Below, in pieces: positions 34,164 to 43,220 of a stretch of DNA of 64,000 nucleotides (within the stretch, counting starts at the first letter, position 1; each line of letters starts with the position of its first letter). Both the position numbers and the translations under genes were made by a program. The DNA comes from Cellulosimicrobium funkei. Lineage in GTDB: Bacteria > Actinomycetota > Actinomycetes > Actinomycetales > Cellulomonadaceae. A model generated the notes under the pieces. The model saw only the letters and a list, made by a program, of their open reading frames with translations, was not told the DNA's origin and searched no databases. The stretch lies in assembly GCF_004519295.1 (NCBI RefSeq), contig NZ_SOZH01000006.1:124001-188000 (forward strand), in the 5' to 3' direction.

Positions 34164-35684
34164 ATGGCCAGCTTCGTCGACCGTGTCGTCCTGCACGTCT
34201 CCGGCGGCGACGGGGGGAACGGGTGCGCCTCGGTCCGGCGCGAGAAGTTCAAGCCGCTCGCCGGCCCCGACGGCGGCAACGGCGGTGACGGCGGCACCGT
34301 CCGCCTCGTCGTCGACTCCCAGACCACGACGCTCCTCGAGTACCACCACTCGCCGCACCGCCACGCGACGTCGGGCACCCAGGGCATGGGCGACGACCGC
34401 GACGGCGCCAACGGCGAGGACCTCGTCCTGCGCGTCCCGGACGGCACGGTCGTCAAGTCGCCCGACGGCACGGTGCTCGCCGACCTCGTCGGCGAGGGCG
34501 CCGAGTACGTCGTGGCCGAGGGCGGCCGGGGCGGTCTCGGCAACGCGGCGCTCTCGTCCCCGCGCCGCAAGGCGCCGGGCTTCGCCCTGCTCGGCGAGCC
34601 GGGCGAGGAGCGGGACGTCGTCCTCGAGCTGAAGACCATCGCGGACGTCGCGCTCGTCGGGTACCCGAGCGCGGGCAAGTCGTCGCTCGTCGCCGCCATC
34701 TCCGCGGCGCGGCCCAAGATCGCCGACTACCCGTTCACGACGCTCGTGCCCAACCTGGGCGTCGTGCAGGCCGGGTCGGCGCGCTTCACCGTCGCGGACG
34801 TCCCTGGCCTCATCCCGGGCGCGAGCGAGGGCAAGGGCCTCGGCCTGGAGTTCCTGCGCCACATCGAGCGCACCGCGGTGATCGTGCACGTGCTCGACTG
34901 CGCGACGCTCGAGCCCGGCCGGGACCCGATCAGCGACCTCGACGTCATCGAGGCCGAGCTCGCGGCCTACGCGCAGGACCTCGAGATCGAGGGCGGGCGG
35001 GTGCCGCTCACCGAGCGTCCGCGCCTCGTCGTCCTCAACAAGATCGACGTCCCTGAGGCTCGCGACCTGGCCGAGCTCGTCAAGCCCGACCTCGAGGCTC
35101 GCGGCCTGCGGGTGTTCGAGATCTCGACCGCGAGCCACGAGGGCCTGCGCCCGCTGACGTACGCGCTCGCCGAGCTCGTGGAGAAGGCGCGCGCCGAGGC
35201 GCCCGCCCCCGAGCCGACGCGCGTCGTGCTGCGGCCGCGCGCGGTCGACGAGGCCGGGTTCACGGTCAAGCGCAAGGGCGGGGCGACCGACTACTGGTTC
35301 GAGGTGCGCGGCGCCAAGCCGGAGCGCTGGGTCCGCCAGACGGACTTCTCCAACGACGAGGCCGTGGGCTACCTCGCGGACCGCCTCGCGCGTCTGGGCG
35401 TCGAGGACAAGCTGTTCGAGGCGGGCGCCGTCGCGGGCGACGAGGTGCGCATCGGCACCGACGTCAACGCGGTCGTCTTCGACTGGGAGCCGACGCTCAT
35501 GTCGGGCTCCGAGCTGCTCGGCGGCCCGCGCGGCTCCGACAACCGCCTCGACGAGAGCCTGCGCCCGACCCGCTCGGAGAAGCGGCGCGAGCACCACGAG
35601 CGCATGGACGCCAAGGCGGAGGCGCGGCGCGAGCTGTGGACCGAGCGCCAGGCCGGCACCTGGACGGACCCCGAGTCCGACTGA
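34164..35684 (+). CDS. obgE: GTPase Obg/CgtA
   Basis: A 506-residue GTPase for 50S ribosome assembly and stress control. The Gly-rich Obg domain comes first ([26 protein letters not shown], about residues 1-158), then the G domain with G1 [10 protein letters not shown]3 [16 protein letters not shown] and G4 NKID, then the OCT domain ([15 protein letters not shown] to DEVRIG, about 365-440) and a basic C-terminal tail. GAGGAT before the ATG is the ribosome binding site. Part of the widespread rplU-rpmA-obgE order. Confidence 0.97.
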   Translation: MASFVDRVVLHVSGGDGGNGCASVRREKFKPLAGPDGGNGGDGGTVRLVVDSQTTTLLEYHHSPHRHATSGTQGMGDDRDGANGEDLVLRVPDGTVVKSPDGTVLADLVGEGAEYVVAEGGRGGLGNAALSSPRRKAPGFALLGEPGEERDVVLELKTIADVALVGYPSAGKSSLVAAISAARPKIADYPFTTLVPNLGVVQAGSARFTVADVPGLIPGASEGKGLGLEFLRHIERTAVIVHVLDCATLEPGRDPISDLDVIEAELAAYAQDLEIEGGRVPLTERPRLVVLNKIDVPEARDLAELVKPDLEARGLRVFEISTASHEGLRPLTYALAELVEKARAEAPAPEPTRVVLRPRAVDEAGFTVKRKGGATDYWFEVRGAKPERWVRQTDFSNDEAVGYLADRLARLGVEDKLFEAGAVAGDEVRIGTDVNAVVFDWEPTLMSGSELLGGPRGSDNRLDESLRPTRSEKRREHHERMDAKAEARRELWTERQAGTWTDPESD

Positions 35685-35720
35685 CCTGGAGTCCGACCGA
35701 CCCGGAGTCGTCCGCGCCGA

Positions 35721-35756
35721 CGAGGGCCCGGTTCCCCGTGGGGGACCGGGCCCTCG
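35721..35756 (+). terminator. hairpin terminator after obgE
   Basis: A long GC stem between 35721-35737 and 35740-35756 with one G-T pair near the tip and a minimal loop, 37 bp after the obgE stop. Confidence 0.7.
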
Positions 35757-35869
35757 GCCGTGCCCGGGTCGTCCTCGGCGCGGCCCGGGAGCGGGTCGGT
35801 CCCGGGCGCAGGCGTCCTGGTCCGTGAAATCGTGCGCGGCGGCGGCCCTCCGGCGGCGATGATGGGCGC

Positions 35870-37006
35870 GTGAACGCGCTGTCCTCCCGCTCCGAGATCG
35901 CCTCCGCCCGTCGCGTGGTCGTGAAGATCGGCTCGTCGTCGCTCACGGGCGCCGACGGCCACCTCGACCTCGCGGCCCTGCGGGCGCTCGTCGACGTCCT
36001 CGCGGCCCGACGCGCGAACGGCGGCCAGGTCGTGCTGGTCACGTCCGGCGCCATCGCCGCCGGCATCGGCCCCCTCGGCCTCGCGACCCGACCGCGCGAC
36101 CTCGCGACGGCGCAGGCCGCGGCGTCGGTCGGGCAGGGCATGCTCGTCGCCCGGTACGCCGAGGCGTTCGCGGCGCACGGGCTGCGCGTCGGGCAGGTGC
36201 TCCTCACCGCGGAGGACACGGTGCGTCGCGGGCACTACCGCAACGCCCAGCGCTCGCTCGAGCGCCTGCTCGACCTCGGCGTCGTGCCCGTCGTCAACGA
36301 GAACGACGCCGTCGCGACCGACGAGATCCGCTTCGGCGACAACGACCGTCTCGCCGCGCTCGTCTCCCACCTCGTGCGGGCCGACGCCATGGTCCTGCTC
36401 ACGGACGTCGACGGCCTGTACGACGGCCCGCCGTCGCGCCCGGGCACGCGGAGGATCGCCGAGGTGCGCTCGCCGGCCGACATCGAGGGCGTCGAGGTGA
36501 CGGGACGGGGGAGCGCGGTCGGCACGGGCGGCATGCTCACCAAGCTCGAGTCGGTCTCCATCGCGACCGGCACGGGCATCCCCGTGGTGCTCACCAAGGC
36601 GCAGCACGCCGCCGCGGCGCTCGCCGGCGAGCCGGTCGGGACCTGGTTCGCCGCGACGGGCAGGCGGACGACGCGCCGTCGGCTCTGGCTCGCGCACGCT
36701 GCGCGCACGCGCGGCCGCCTCGTGCTCGACGACGGCGCGGTGCGGGCCGTGCAGGGCGGGCGCGCCTCGCTGCTGCCCGCCGGGGTCACCGCGGTCGAGG
36801 GCGAGTTCGACGCCGGCGACCCGGTCGAGCTCGTGGCGTCCGACGGGCGCGTGGTCGCCCGGGGTCTGGTCGCGTTCGAGTCACGCGACATCCCGGACCT
36901 CCTCGGCCGGTCGACCACGGAGCTGCGGGCCGAGCTCGGCGAGGGCTACGACCGCGAGGTCGTGCACCGCGACGACCTCGTCCTCGTGCGGCGGCGCGCG
37001 CGCTGA
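35870..37006 (+). CDS. proB: glutamate 5-kinase
   Basis: A 378-residue enzyme for the first step of proline synthesis. The amino-acid kinase domain has RRVVVKIGSSSLTG, VTSGAIAAGIGPLGL, NENDAVATDEIRFGDND (substrate Asp/Asn) and GTGGMLTKLESVSIATGTGIP; a PUA domain follows from about residue 280 (GRLVLDDGAVRAVQGGRASLLPAG). GTG start 6 nt after GATGAT, without a ribosome binding site. The product is channelled to ProA encoded next. Confidence 0.97.
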   Translation: MNALSSRSEIASARRVVVKIGSSSLTGADGHLDLAALRALVDVLAARRANGGQVVLVTSGAIAAGIGPLGLATRPRDLATAQAAASVGQGMLVARYAEAFAAHGLRVGQVLLTAEDTVRRGHYRNAQRSLERLLDLGVVPVVNENDAVATDEIRFGDNDRLAALVSHLVRADAMVLLTDVDGLYDGPPSRPGTRRIAEVRSPADIEGVEVTGRGSAVGTGGMLTKLESVSIATGTGIPVVLTKAQHAAAALAGEPVGTWFAATGRRTTRRRLWLAHAARTRGRLVLDDGAVRAVQGGRASLLPAGVTAVEGEFDAGDPVELVASDGRVVARGLVAFESRDIPDLLGRSTTELRAELGEGYDREVVHRDDLVLVRRRAR

Positions 37007-37047
37007 CCGCGGGCCGGACGGCGCTCCCGGCGCGACGGCCGCCGACG

Positions 37048-37053
37048 TAGGCT
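37048..37053 (+). promoter_or_regulatory. -10 box of proA (leaderless)
   Basis: TAGGCT, 6 nt before the proA ATG and no Shine-Dalgarno sequence, so proA can be transcribed separately from proB. Confidence 0.55.
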
Positions 37054-37059
37054 CGGACC

Positions 37060-38412
37060 ATGACCACCACCGAGGACGCGCCCGTCGTCGCGGGCGCCGC
37101 CGAGCCCGGGACCGCCGGTCCCGCCGCAGCCGCGACCGACGCTCCGACCGACGTCGCGGCGGCCGTCGAGAGCGTCGCGCGCCGCGCCAAGGTCGCGTCG
37201 CGCACCCTGGCGACCGCGACCCGCGCCACGAAGGACGCCGCGCTCCTCGCGCTCGCCGACGCGCTCGTCGCGGCGACCGACGAGATCGTGGCCGCGAACG
37301 CCGTCGACCTGGAGCGTGAGCGCGCGAACGGCATGAGCGAGGGGCTGCTCGACCGGCTCGCGCTCGACGCGCCGCGCGTCGCCGCGATCGCCGACGCGCT
37401 GCGCGCGCTCGCGGGCCTGCCCGACCCGGTGGGGGAGGTCGTGCGCGGCTCGACGCTGCCGAACGGCCTGCGCCTGCGCCAGCTGCGCGTGCCCATGGGC
37501 GTCGTCGGCATGATCTACGAGGCGCGCCCCAACGTGACGGTCGACGCCGCGGGCCTCGCGCTCAAGAGCGGCAACGCGGTGATCCTGCGCGGAGGGTCCG
37601 CGGCGGCGAGCTCCAACGAGGTGATCGTCGGCGTGCTGGCCCGTGCGCTCGAGGCGCAAGGGCTGCCCGGCGACCTCGTGCAGTCGATCGACCGGCACGG
37701 GCGCCCGGGGGCCGTCGCGCTCATGCACGCGCGCGGGCTCGTCGACGTCCTCGTCCCGCGCGGCGGGGCGGACCTCATCCGCACCGTCGTGCGCGAGTCG
37801 ACCGTCCCCGTCATCGAGACCGGGGTCGGCAACGTCCACGTGTACGTCGACGCGAGCGCGGACCGGGCCATGGCGCTCGAGATCCTCCTCAACGCCAAGA
37901 CGCAGCGCGTGGGCGTCTGCAACGCCGCGGAGACGCTCCTCGTCCACGCGGACGCCGCACCCGAGTTCCTCCCGGCCGCGCTCGCCGCGCTCACCGAGGC
38001 GGGCGTCGTCGTGCACGGCGACGACCGCACGGCCGGCCTCGCGCCCGCGGGCACCGACGTGCTCGCGGCCACGGACGAGGACTGGGCGACCGAGTACCTC
38101 GCGCCCGAGATCGCCGTGCGCGTCGTCGACGACCTCGACGCCGCGATCGAGCACGTGCGGACCTGGACGTCGGGCCACACCGAGGCGATCGTCACGCGCG
38201 ACCTCGCGGCGTCGGAGCGATTCGTCGCCGAGCTCGACTCCGCCGCCATCATGGTCAACGCCTCGACCCGCTTCACCGACGGCGGCCAGTTCGGCCTCGG
38301 GGCGGAGATCGGCATCTCGACCCAGAAGCTCCACGCGCGCGGCCCCATGGGCCTCGCGGAGCTCACGACGACGAAGTGGGTCGTGCACGGGGACGGCCAC
38401 GTCCGCCCCTGA
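37060..38412 (+). CDS. proA: glutamate-5-semialdehyde dehydrogenase
   Basis: A 450-residue NADPH-dependent reductase, second step of proline synthesis. After an Ala/Pro-rich N-terminus of about 35 residues, [34 protein letters not shown], the catalytic-Cys segment [18 protein letters not shown] (about residue 288) and the late [29 protein letters not shown] are the ProA signatures. 53 bp after proB. A 10-bp hairpin follows. Confidence 0.97.
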   Translation: MTTTEDAPVVAGAAEPGTAGPAAAATDAPTDVAAAVESVARRAKVASRTLATATRATKDAALLALADALVAATDEIVAANAVDLERERANGMSEGLLDRLALDAPRVAAIADALRALAGLPDPVGEVVRGSTLPNGLRLRQLRVPMGVVGMIYEARPNVTVDAAGLALKSGNAVILRGGSAAASSNEVIVGVLARALEAQGLPGDLVQSIDRHGRPGAVALMHARGLVDVLVPRGGADLIRTVVRESTVPVIETGVGNVHVYVDASADRAMALEILLNAKTQRVGVCNAAETLLVHADAAPEFLPAALAALTEAGVVVHGDDRTAGLAPAGTDVLAATDEDWATEYLAPEIAVRVVDDLDAAIEHVRTWTSGHTEAIVTRDLAASERFVAELDSAAIMVNASTRFTDGGQFGLGAEIGISTQKLHARGPMGLAELTTTKWVVHGDGHVRP

Positions 38413-38422
38413 CGCACGGCCC

Positions 38423-38447
38423 CCGGCGGGTACCTGATACCCGCCGG
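38423..38447 (+). terminator. hairpin terminator after proA
   Basis: A perfect 10-bp stem, CCGGCGGGTA with TACCCGCCGG, around a 5-nt loop, 10 bp after the proA stop. Confidence 0.65.
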
Positions 38448-38602
38448 ACGAGGTCCCCGGACGGTCGTGAGAGACTGGTCGGCGACCGGCGCCCGTCCGG
38501 TCCGCCGTCGGGCCGGTCCCGGCGGGAGTACCGTTCCATCGCACCACCCCGGCCCGCGGCACGTGCCCGTCCGGCCCGGGGACGACCTTCGAGGAGGACG
38601 TC

Positions 38603-38758
38603 GTGATCTCTGCCGTCGTGCTGGCCGCCGAGGAAGGCGCCGAGGCCGCGTCGCACCTGCCCATCCCGCCGCTCGCCTACGGGCTGCTCGGGTTCGGCGG
38701 GCTCGTGGCCCTGCTGCTCGTGACCTACGCGTTCCGCAGCGTCGGCACGCGGCACTGA
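38603..38758 (+). CDS. 51-residue single-pass membrane protein
   Basis: A very short gene with an excellent ribosome binding site, GAGGAGG 5 nt before its GTG. The product has a short Ala/Glu-rich start ([20 protein letters not shown]), one membrane helix ([19 protein letters not shown]) and a basic end RSVGTRH, so N-out/C-in is likely. Small proteins of this look occur between proA and nadD in related actinobacteria, from memory. Function unknown. TACCGT near 38529 may be its promoter. Confidence 0.8.
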   Translation: MISAVVLAAEEGAEAASHLPIPPLAYGLLGFGGLVALLLVTYAFRSVGTRH

Positions 38759-38801
38759 CCCGCCCCGGACGACGGAAGCGCCCGCGACCGATGACGCGTC
38801 G

Positions 38802-39407
38802 ATGAGCCCGCGCCGACCCCGCCTGGGGGTGATGGGTGGCACGTTCGACCCCATCCACCACGGCCACCTGGTCGCCGCGAGCGAGGCCGCGGCGCGGTTC
38901 GACCTCGACGAGGTCGTCTTCGTCCCCACGGGCAAGCCGTCGTTCAAGCAGCACCAGACCGTCAGCCCGGCCGAGCACCGCTACCTCATGACCGTCATCG
39001 CGACCGCGTCGAACCCGCGGTTCACGGTGAGCCGTGTGGACGTGGACCGGCCCGGGCTGACCTACACGGTCGACACGCTGCGCGACCTGCGGGCCGCGCG
39101 ACCGGACGCCGAGCTGTTCTTCATCACGGGTGCGGACGCCGTCGAGCAGATCCTCACCTGGAAGGATGCCGACGAGCTCTGGAAGATGGCACACTTCGTG
39201 GCTGTCTCCCGCCCGGGTCACCAGCTGAGCGTCGAGGGCCTGCCTCCGGGCGTGGTCACGACGCTCGAGGTCCCCGCCCTCGCGATCTCGTCGACGGACT
39301 GCCGTCGGCGCGCGGAGGCCGGGCAGCCGGTGTGGTACCTGGTTCCGGACGGCGTGGTCCAGTACATCGCCAAGCACGGTTTGTATCGAGGTCAGCACGA
39401 TGAGTGA
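38802..39407 (+). CDS. nadD: nicotinate-nucleotide adenylyltransferase
   Basis: A 201-residue enzyme that adenylylates nicotinate mononucleotide in NAD synthesis. [22 protein letters not shown] contains the HIGH-like motif, with [21 protein letters not shown] and the C-terminal [14 protein letters not shown] (ISSTxxR) motif. ATG at 38802, 43 bp after the small membrane gene. Its end overlaps the next start by 8 bp. Confidence 0.95.
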   Translation: MSPRRPRLGVMGGTFDPIHHGHLVAASEAAARFDLDEVVFVPTGKPSFKQHQTVSPAEHRYLMTVIATASNPRFTVSRVDVDRPGLTYTVDTLRDLRAARPDAELFFITGADAVEQILTWKDADELWKMAHFVAVSRPGHQLSVEGLPPGVVTTLEVPALAISSTDCRRRAEAGQPVWYLVPDGVVQYIAKHGLYRGQHDE

Positions 39408-40449
39408 CAACGGCAGCAACATGCAGCCCGTCCGCCCGCTCACCCGGCGCGAGATGCGCGAGCGCGAGCAGGCGGCCGCCGCCGAGCGGTCCGCGCAGAG
39501 CGCCGCGCCCCCGCCTGCCCCGGCACCGGGTGCGGGCGGCTGGCAGCAGCCGGCGCGCCCGGCCGCGCCGTCCGGCCCGCCGCCGTCGCGCCGCACCCTG
39601 CGCGAGACGACCGGCCCGGCGGAGCACCCGGCACAGCCCTCGGTCGTTCGACCCCCGGCCGCATCGGGCGGCATGCGCGGCCTGGACGAGACCGGCCGCC
39701 TCACGCCGGTCCAGGAGACGGCCGAGCGCGTCGCGATCCGCCCCCCGGCCCCGACGCCCGTCGTGCCCACGCGCACGTCCTCGCGTCCGCCCGCCGCGAC
39801 CCCGCGGCCCCCGGTGCCGGGTGCGTCCGGCCCCGTGCGCCCCGCGACGCCGTCGGCTCCGGTCGGCGGTCTCGCCGCGGGCGCGGGCCCCGCGCGTCCC
39901 GAGGCGACGCAGCCTCCGCGCCTCTCGGCGTTCGCGGCCCCGCCCACCAGCACTGCCCCGCCCGGCACGCCCGCGCCGGCACCGGCAACGTCCCCGTGGG
40001 CGGGCACGCGCGCCCCCGCTCCCGAGCGCGCGCCCGCCCCGGCACCGCCCGCCGAGGCAGGCGGCGCGGCCCTGCCGTGGTCCGCGATCACGGCAGGCTC
40101 CGCGCCCGAGCCCGCGAGCGCGGACCGCGAGCAGTCGTCGCCCTTCGGCGGCGTGCGGGAGTCCGCACCTGCTCCAGCCGGCGGTTCGGACGAGCTCTTC
40201 CCCCGCGTGCGCGGTCGTGCCGCCGAGCCCGAGGAGTCGGACGACGACGACCTCGAGGACGAGCGGCGCGGCCCGTCGTACACGTGGCTGCACTACCTGA
40301 TCCTCGTCGCCGTCGCGTTCGTCCTCGGCCTGCTCGTCTGGACGCTCGTGTCCCGCGACGACCCGGGCCTGGCCGTGGAGGACGCGAGCGCCTCGGCCGC
40401 CGCCGTGCGGACGTGGGACGACCCCGGCACCCTCGACACCGGCCGCTGA
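39400..40449 (+). CDS. Pro/Ala-rich protein with one C-terminal membrane helix
   Basis: A 349-residue protein of unknown function. It opens with a basic [16 protein letters not shown] helix, then about 220 residues of Pro/Ala/Arg-rich low complexity, an acidic [14 protein letters not shown] patch and a single membrane segment near the end ([21 protein letters not shown], about residues 298-318), with a short outer tail. It overlaps nadD by 8 bp and precedes rsfS by 25 bp, so it belongs to the nadD-rsfS operon. LTRRE-like starts are common in actinobacterial proteins at this locus. Confidence 0.75.
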   Translation: MSDNGSNMQPVRPLTRREMREREQAAAAERSAQSAAPPPAPAPGAGGWQQPARPAAPSGPPPSRRTLRETTGPAEHPAQPSVVRPPAASGGMRGLDETGRLTPVQETAERVAIRPPAPTPVVPTRTSSRPPAATPRPPVPGASGPVRPATPSAPVGGLAAGAGPARPEATQPPRLSAFAAPPTSTAPPGTPAPAPATSPWAGTRAPAPERAPAPAPPAEAGGAALPWSAITAGSAPEPASADREQSSPFGGVRESAPAPAGGSDELFPRVRGRAAEPEESDDDDLEDERRGPSYTWLHYLILVAVAFVLGLLVWTLVSRDDPGLAVEDASASAAAVRTWDDPGTLDTGR

Positions 40450-40474
40450 CCGGCCGCACCACGAACGGAGACAC

Positions 40475-40921
40475 GTGACCGCCACCGACCGAGCCCTCGA
40501 GCTCGCCGTCATCGCCGCCCGGGCGGCGTCCGACCGCAAGGCCGAGGAGATCATCGCGCTCGACGTGAGCGAGCAGCTCGTCCTGACCGACGTGTTCCTC
40601 ATCGCCTCGGGGTCGAGCGAGCGCCAGGTCTCGGCGATCGTCGACGCCGTCGAGGAGGCCATGCACAAGGCCGGGTCCAAGCCGATCCGCCGCGAGGGCA
40701 AGCAGGAGGCCCGCTGGGTCCTGCTCGACTTCGGCGACGTCGTCGTGCACGTGCAGCACGCCGAGGACCGCGTGTACTACGCGCTGGAGCGGCTGTGGAA
40801 GGACTGCCCGGTCGTCGAGCTGCCGGAGGACGCGCGCGGCGGCGACGGCACGGCCGACGACACCGACGACACCACGCGCGGCGACGGCGCCATCCGCCTC
40901 TCGGGGGAGCCCCTGGCGTGA
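40475..40921 (+). CDS. rsfS: ribosome silencing factor RsfS
   Basis: A 148-residue factor that binds L14 and blocks subunit joining when nutrients are low. ALDVSEQLVLTDVFLIASGSSERQV, HKAGSKPIRREGKQEARWVLLDFGDVVVHV and REYY-like VYYALERLW are the family's core (to about residue 115); the Asp/Thr-rich tail is extra. GTG start after CGGAGA. Coupled to the phosphatase by GTGA overlap. Confidence 0.95.
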   Translation: MTATDRALELAVIAARAASDRKAEEIIALDVSEQLVLTDVFLIASGSSERQVSAIVDAVEEAMHKAGSKPIRREGKQEARWVLLDFGDVVVHVQHAEDRVYYALERLWKDCPVVELPEDARGGDGTADDTDDTTRGDGAIRLSGEPLA

Positions 40922-41598
40922 CCGCCGGCACGCTCGTCCTCCTGCGTCACGGTCGCACCGCGTACAACGCGTCGATGCGCCTCCAGGGGCAGGTCGACAT
41001 CCCGCTCGACGCCGTCGGGCGGTGGCAGGCGGAGCAGGGCGCGAAGGCCCTCGCGAGCGCGCACCGCGCGACGCGCGTCGTCGCGTCCGACCTCGTGCGC
41101 GCCGCCGACACCGCGCGCGCGTACGCGGCGGCGATCGGCGCGGACGTCGCGTACGACCCCCGGCTGCGCGAGCGCGGCTTCGGGGAGTGGGAGGGCCTCA
41201 CGGGCCCGGAGATCGCCGAGCGCTGGCCCGAGGAGTACGCGGCGTGGCGCCAGGGCGAGGAGCCCGTGCGCGCGGGCGCGGAGTCCAAGGCCGACGTCGC
41301 GGCGCGCCTCGTCGCGTCCGTGACCGAGCACGTGGAGTCCCTGGAGCGGGACGACACGCTCGTCGTCGTCTCGCACGGCGCCGCGATCACGCTCGCGGTC
41401 ACCGCGCTGCTCGGCCTGGACCCGGAGGGCTGGCGCGGGATCTCCGGGCTGCACAACGTCCACTGGTCCCACCTGCACCGCTCGGCGCCCGCCGCGACGC
41501 CCGCGTGGCGCCTCGTGGCGCACAACGTCGGGGCCGGGTTCCCGCTCGACGAGTGGAACGCGGGACCGGATTGGAATCTGGAGCCAGTTTCTGCGTAG
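40918..41598 (+). CDS. histidine phosphatase family protein
   Basis: A 226-residue phosphoglycerate-mutase-like phosphatase. LVLLRHGRTAYNASMRLQGQ carries the catalytic His of the RHG motif, RVVASDLVRAADTARAYA the second arginine, GEWEGLTGPEI the acid and VVVSHGAAITLAV the second His. The gene is regularly placed after rsfS in actinobacteria, where related members act on small phosphate esters; the substrate here is not evident. GTG start overlapping the rsfS stop. Confidence 0.9.
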   Translation: MTAGTLVLLRHGRTAYNASMRLQGQVDIPLDAVGRWQAEQGAKALASAHRATRVVASDLVRAADTARAYAAAIGADVAYDPRLRERGFGEWEGLTGPEIAERWPEEYAAWRQGEEPVRAGAESKADVAARLVASVTEHVESLERDDTLVVVSHGAAITLAVTALLGLDPEGWRGISGLHNVHWSHLHRSAPAATPAWRLVAHNVGAGFPLDEWNAGPDWNLEPVSA

Positions 41599-41601
41599 AC
41601 T
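41571..41601 (+). promoter_or_regulatory. candidate tRNA-Ala promoter
   Basis: TTGGAA and TAGACT with a 19-bp spacer, inside the last codons of the phosphatase gene and 65 bp before the tRNA. The spacer is long, so this is tentative. Confidence 0.4.
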
Positions 41602-41666
41602 AGCGACGCTCCGCAGGACGGGAAACCGGCCGGAGGAGTGCACGACCTGGATCTTCACGGATCCAC

Positions 41667-41739
41667 GGGGCTGTGGCGCAGCTGGTAGCGCACCTGCATG
41701 GCATGCAGGGGGTCAGGGGTTCGAGTCCCCTCAGCTCCA
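41667..41739 (+). tRNA. tRNA-Ala, anticodon GGC
   Basis: A 73-nt cloverleaf: acceptor GGGGCTG/CAGCTCC (one G-T pair), D arm GCGC/GCGC, anticodon stem CCTGC/GCAGG with loop ATGGCAT (anticodon GGC, reads GCC/GCT), T arm AGGGG/CCCCT with TTCGAGT, discriminator A. The 3' CCA is not encoded (ACCG follows). No integrase or repeated tRNA end is found downstream. Confidence 0.97.
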
Positions 41740-41923
41740 CCGAAACACCAGGTCGTCGGCCATCTCGGAGTCCTTCTCGAAGGGCGTCAGAGGTGGCCTT
41801 TCGGCTTTCTGGCGACAGCCAGAGGCGCGAGCGTGTCTCTGCGCCTCCGTCACCCCGACCTCCCACTCCACGGTGTGCTGCCAGAGCGTTGCGGCACGCG
41901 TGAGACCTGGGAAGAATGCGGCG

Positions 41924-42379
41924 ATGCCTGAGAGCCAGCGTTTGCTCGTCCGACCCGCCCAGCCGGGGGACGCCGATCAGGTCTGGCCGCTGGCTCGCGA
42001 CTTCGCGACGTCGTTTACCCCAGAACGCGCGGCGTTCGACCGGACGTGGCAGAGCCTCGCCGAGACGCCCGGCACGCTGGTCGTCGTCGCCGAGGCGGGC
42101 AGCAGGGTCGTGGGCTACCTCTTGGCCAGCTGTCACCTGACCTTCCTGGCCAACGGTCCGGTCGCCTGGGTCGAGGAGGTGATGGTCCACGAGGCTCACC
42201 GCCGGTCCGGTGTCGGCCGAGAGCTGATGGGCTGCACCGAGGACTGGGCCCGGGAGCAGGGTGCCGCCTACCTCGCACTCGCCAGTCGTCGCGCGGGGTC
42301 CTTCTACCGTGCGCTCGGCTACGAGGATTCGGCCGTCTTCTTCAGGAAGAACCTGGAAGAGGCCTGCGGCGCCGGCTGA
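41924..42379 (+). CDS. GNAT family N-acetyltransferase
   Basis: A 151-residue GNAT enzyme: RLLVRPAQPGDADQVWPLARDF at the start, VVGYLLASCH, VEEVMVHEAHRRSGVGRELM (acetyl-CoA loop) and LASRRAGSFYRALGYEDSAVFFRK at the end. The ATG at 41924 gives the standard start and follows AAGAAT by 6 nt. The gene and its flanks have visibly fewer GC-only runs than the neighbours, consistent with later acquisition beside the tRNA. Substrate unknown. Confidence 0.85.
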   Translation: MPESQRLLVRPAQPGDADQVWPLARDFATSFTPERAAFDRTWQSLAETPGTLVVVAEAGSRVVGYLLASCHLTFLANGPVAWVEEVMVHEAHRRSGVGRELMGCTEDWAREQGAAYLALASRRAGSFYRALGYEDSAVFFRKNLEEACGAG

Positions 42380-42587
42380 GGGCCGCTCGTCGGCCGATGG
42401 AGGGTAGCGGCGAGGTTTGGCCCGAACGCCGTCGGCCGACCGGTGGGGATCGTCCTGGCGCGGACTTCGTGATCCACGTTGCTCGTGCGCCGGGGCGCGG
42501 GTCTTGGCGCGGCCAGCCGCGCCTGCCACGCTGGTGCGGTGCGACGGCGCTCCGCCCGTCGCGCGGGTACCCGGGGGAGGGCACGCG

Positions 42588-43157
42588 ATGAGGCCACTGC
42601 GCTACGCGATCAACGTCACGCTCGACGGCTGCTGCCACCACGAGGCGGGACTGCCGCCCGACGAGGAGTCGATGCGGTTCTGGACCGAGGAGACGGAGCG
42701 CGCGGACGCGCTGCTGTTCGGGCGGGTCACCTACCAGATGATGGAGGCGGCGTGGCGCCGTCCGGCGTCGGGCGCGTGGCCGGACTGGATGGGGGAGCGC
42801 GACGTCCCGTTCGCCGAGGCGATCGACGGGGCGAGGAAGCACGTGGTGTCGAGCACGCTGCGCGAGGTCGACTGGAACGCCGAGCTCGTCGAGGGCGACC
42901 TGGGGGACGCGGTGCGGCGGCTCAAGGAGCAGCCGGGCGGGCCGCTGTTCGTCGGCGGCGTGACGCTGCCGCTCGCGCTCGCGGACCTCGGGCTGATCGA
43001 CGAGTACGCGTTCCTCGTGCAGCCGGTCCTGGCGGGGCACGGGCCGACGCTGCTGTCGGGGTTGCGCGAGCGCATCACGCTCGAGCTGGTGGACCGGCAG
43101 GAGCTGCGCTCGGGCGCCGTCGCGGTGCGGTACCGGCCCGTGACGGCCGTGCCGTGA
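42588..43157 (+). CDS. dihydrofolate reductase family (RibD C-terminal-like) protein
   Basis: A 189-residue protein of the DHFR/RibD-C fold: LRYAINVTLDGCCHHEAG, ADALLFGRVTYQMMEAAW, KHVVSSTL and PLFVGGVTLPLALADLGLIDEY, with LVQPVLAGHGPTLL at the end. These stand-alone proteins probably reduce small molecules with NADPH; true folate activity is not implied. GGGGGAGG is the ribosome binding site. Confidence 0.85.
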   Translation: MRPLRYAINVTLDGCCHHEAGLPPDEESMRFWTEETERADALLFGRVTYQMMEAAWRRPASGAWPDWMGERDVPFAEAIDGARKHVVSSTLREVDWNAELVEGDLGDAVRRLKEQPGGPLFVGGVTLPLALADLGLIDEYAFLVQPVLAGHGPTLLSGLRERITLELVDRQELRSGAVAVRYRPVTAVP

Positions 43158-43169
43158 GCCGGGACGACG

Positions 43170-43200
43170 ACGCCCGGCGCGGCAGGTGCCGGCCGGGCGT
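43170..43200. terminator. hairpin between convergent genes
   Basis: ACGCCCGG (43170-43177) pairs with CCGGGCGT (43193-43200), and a second small stem CGGCA/TGCCG sits inside. It lies between the ends of the DHFR-like and SH3 genes. Confidence 0.5.
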
Positions 43201-43220
43201 GCGTGCGAGGGGGAGCGGGA

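Noticed and set aside
41667-43160. Integrated element beside tRNA-Ala
   Set aside because: No integrase, no duplicated tRNA end, no phage or plasmid genes.
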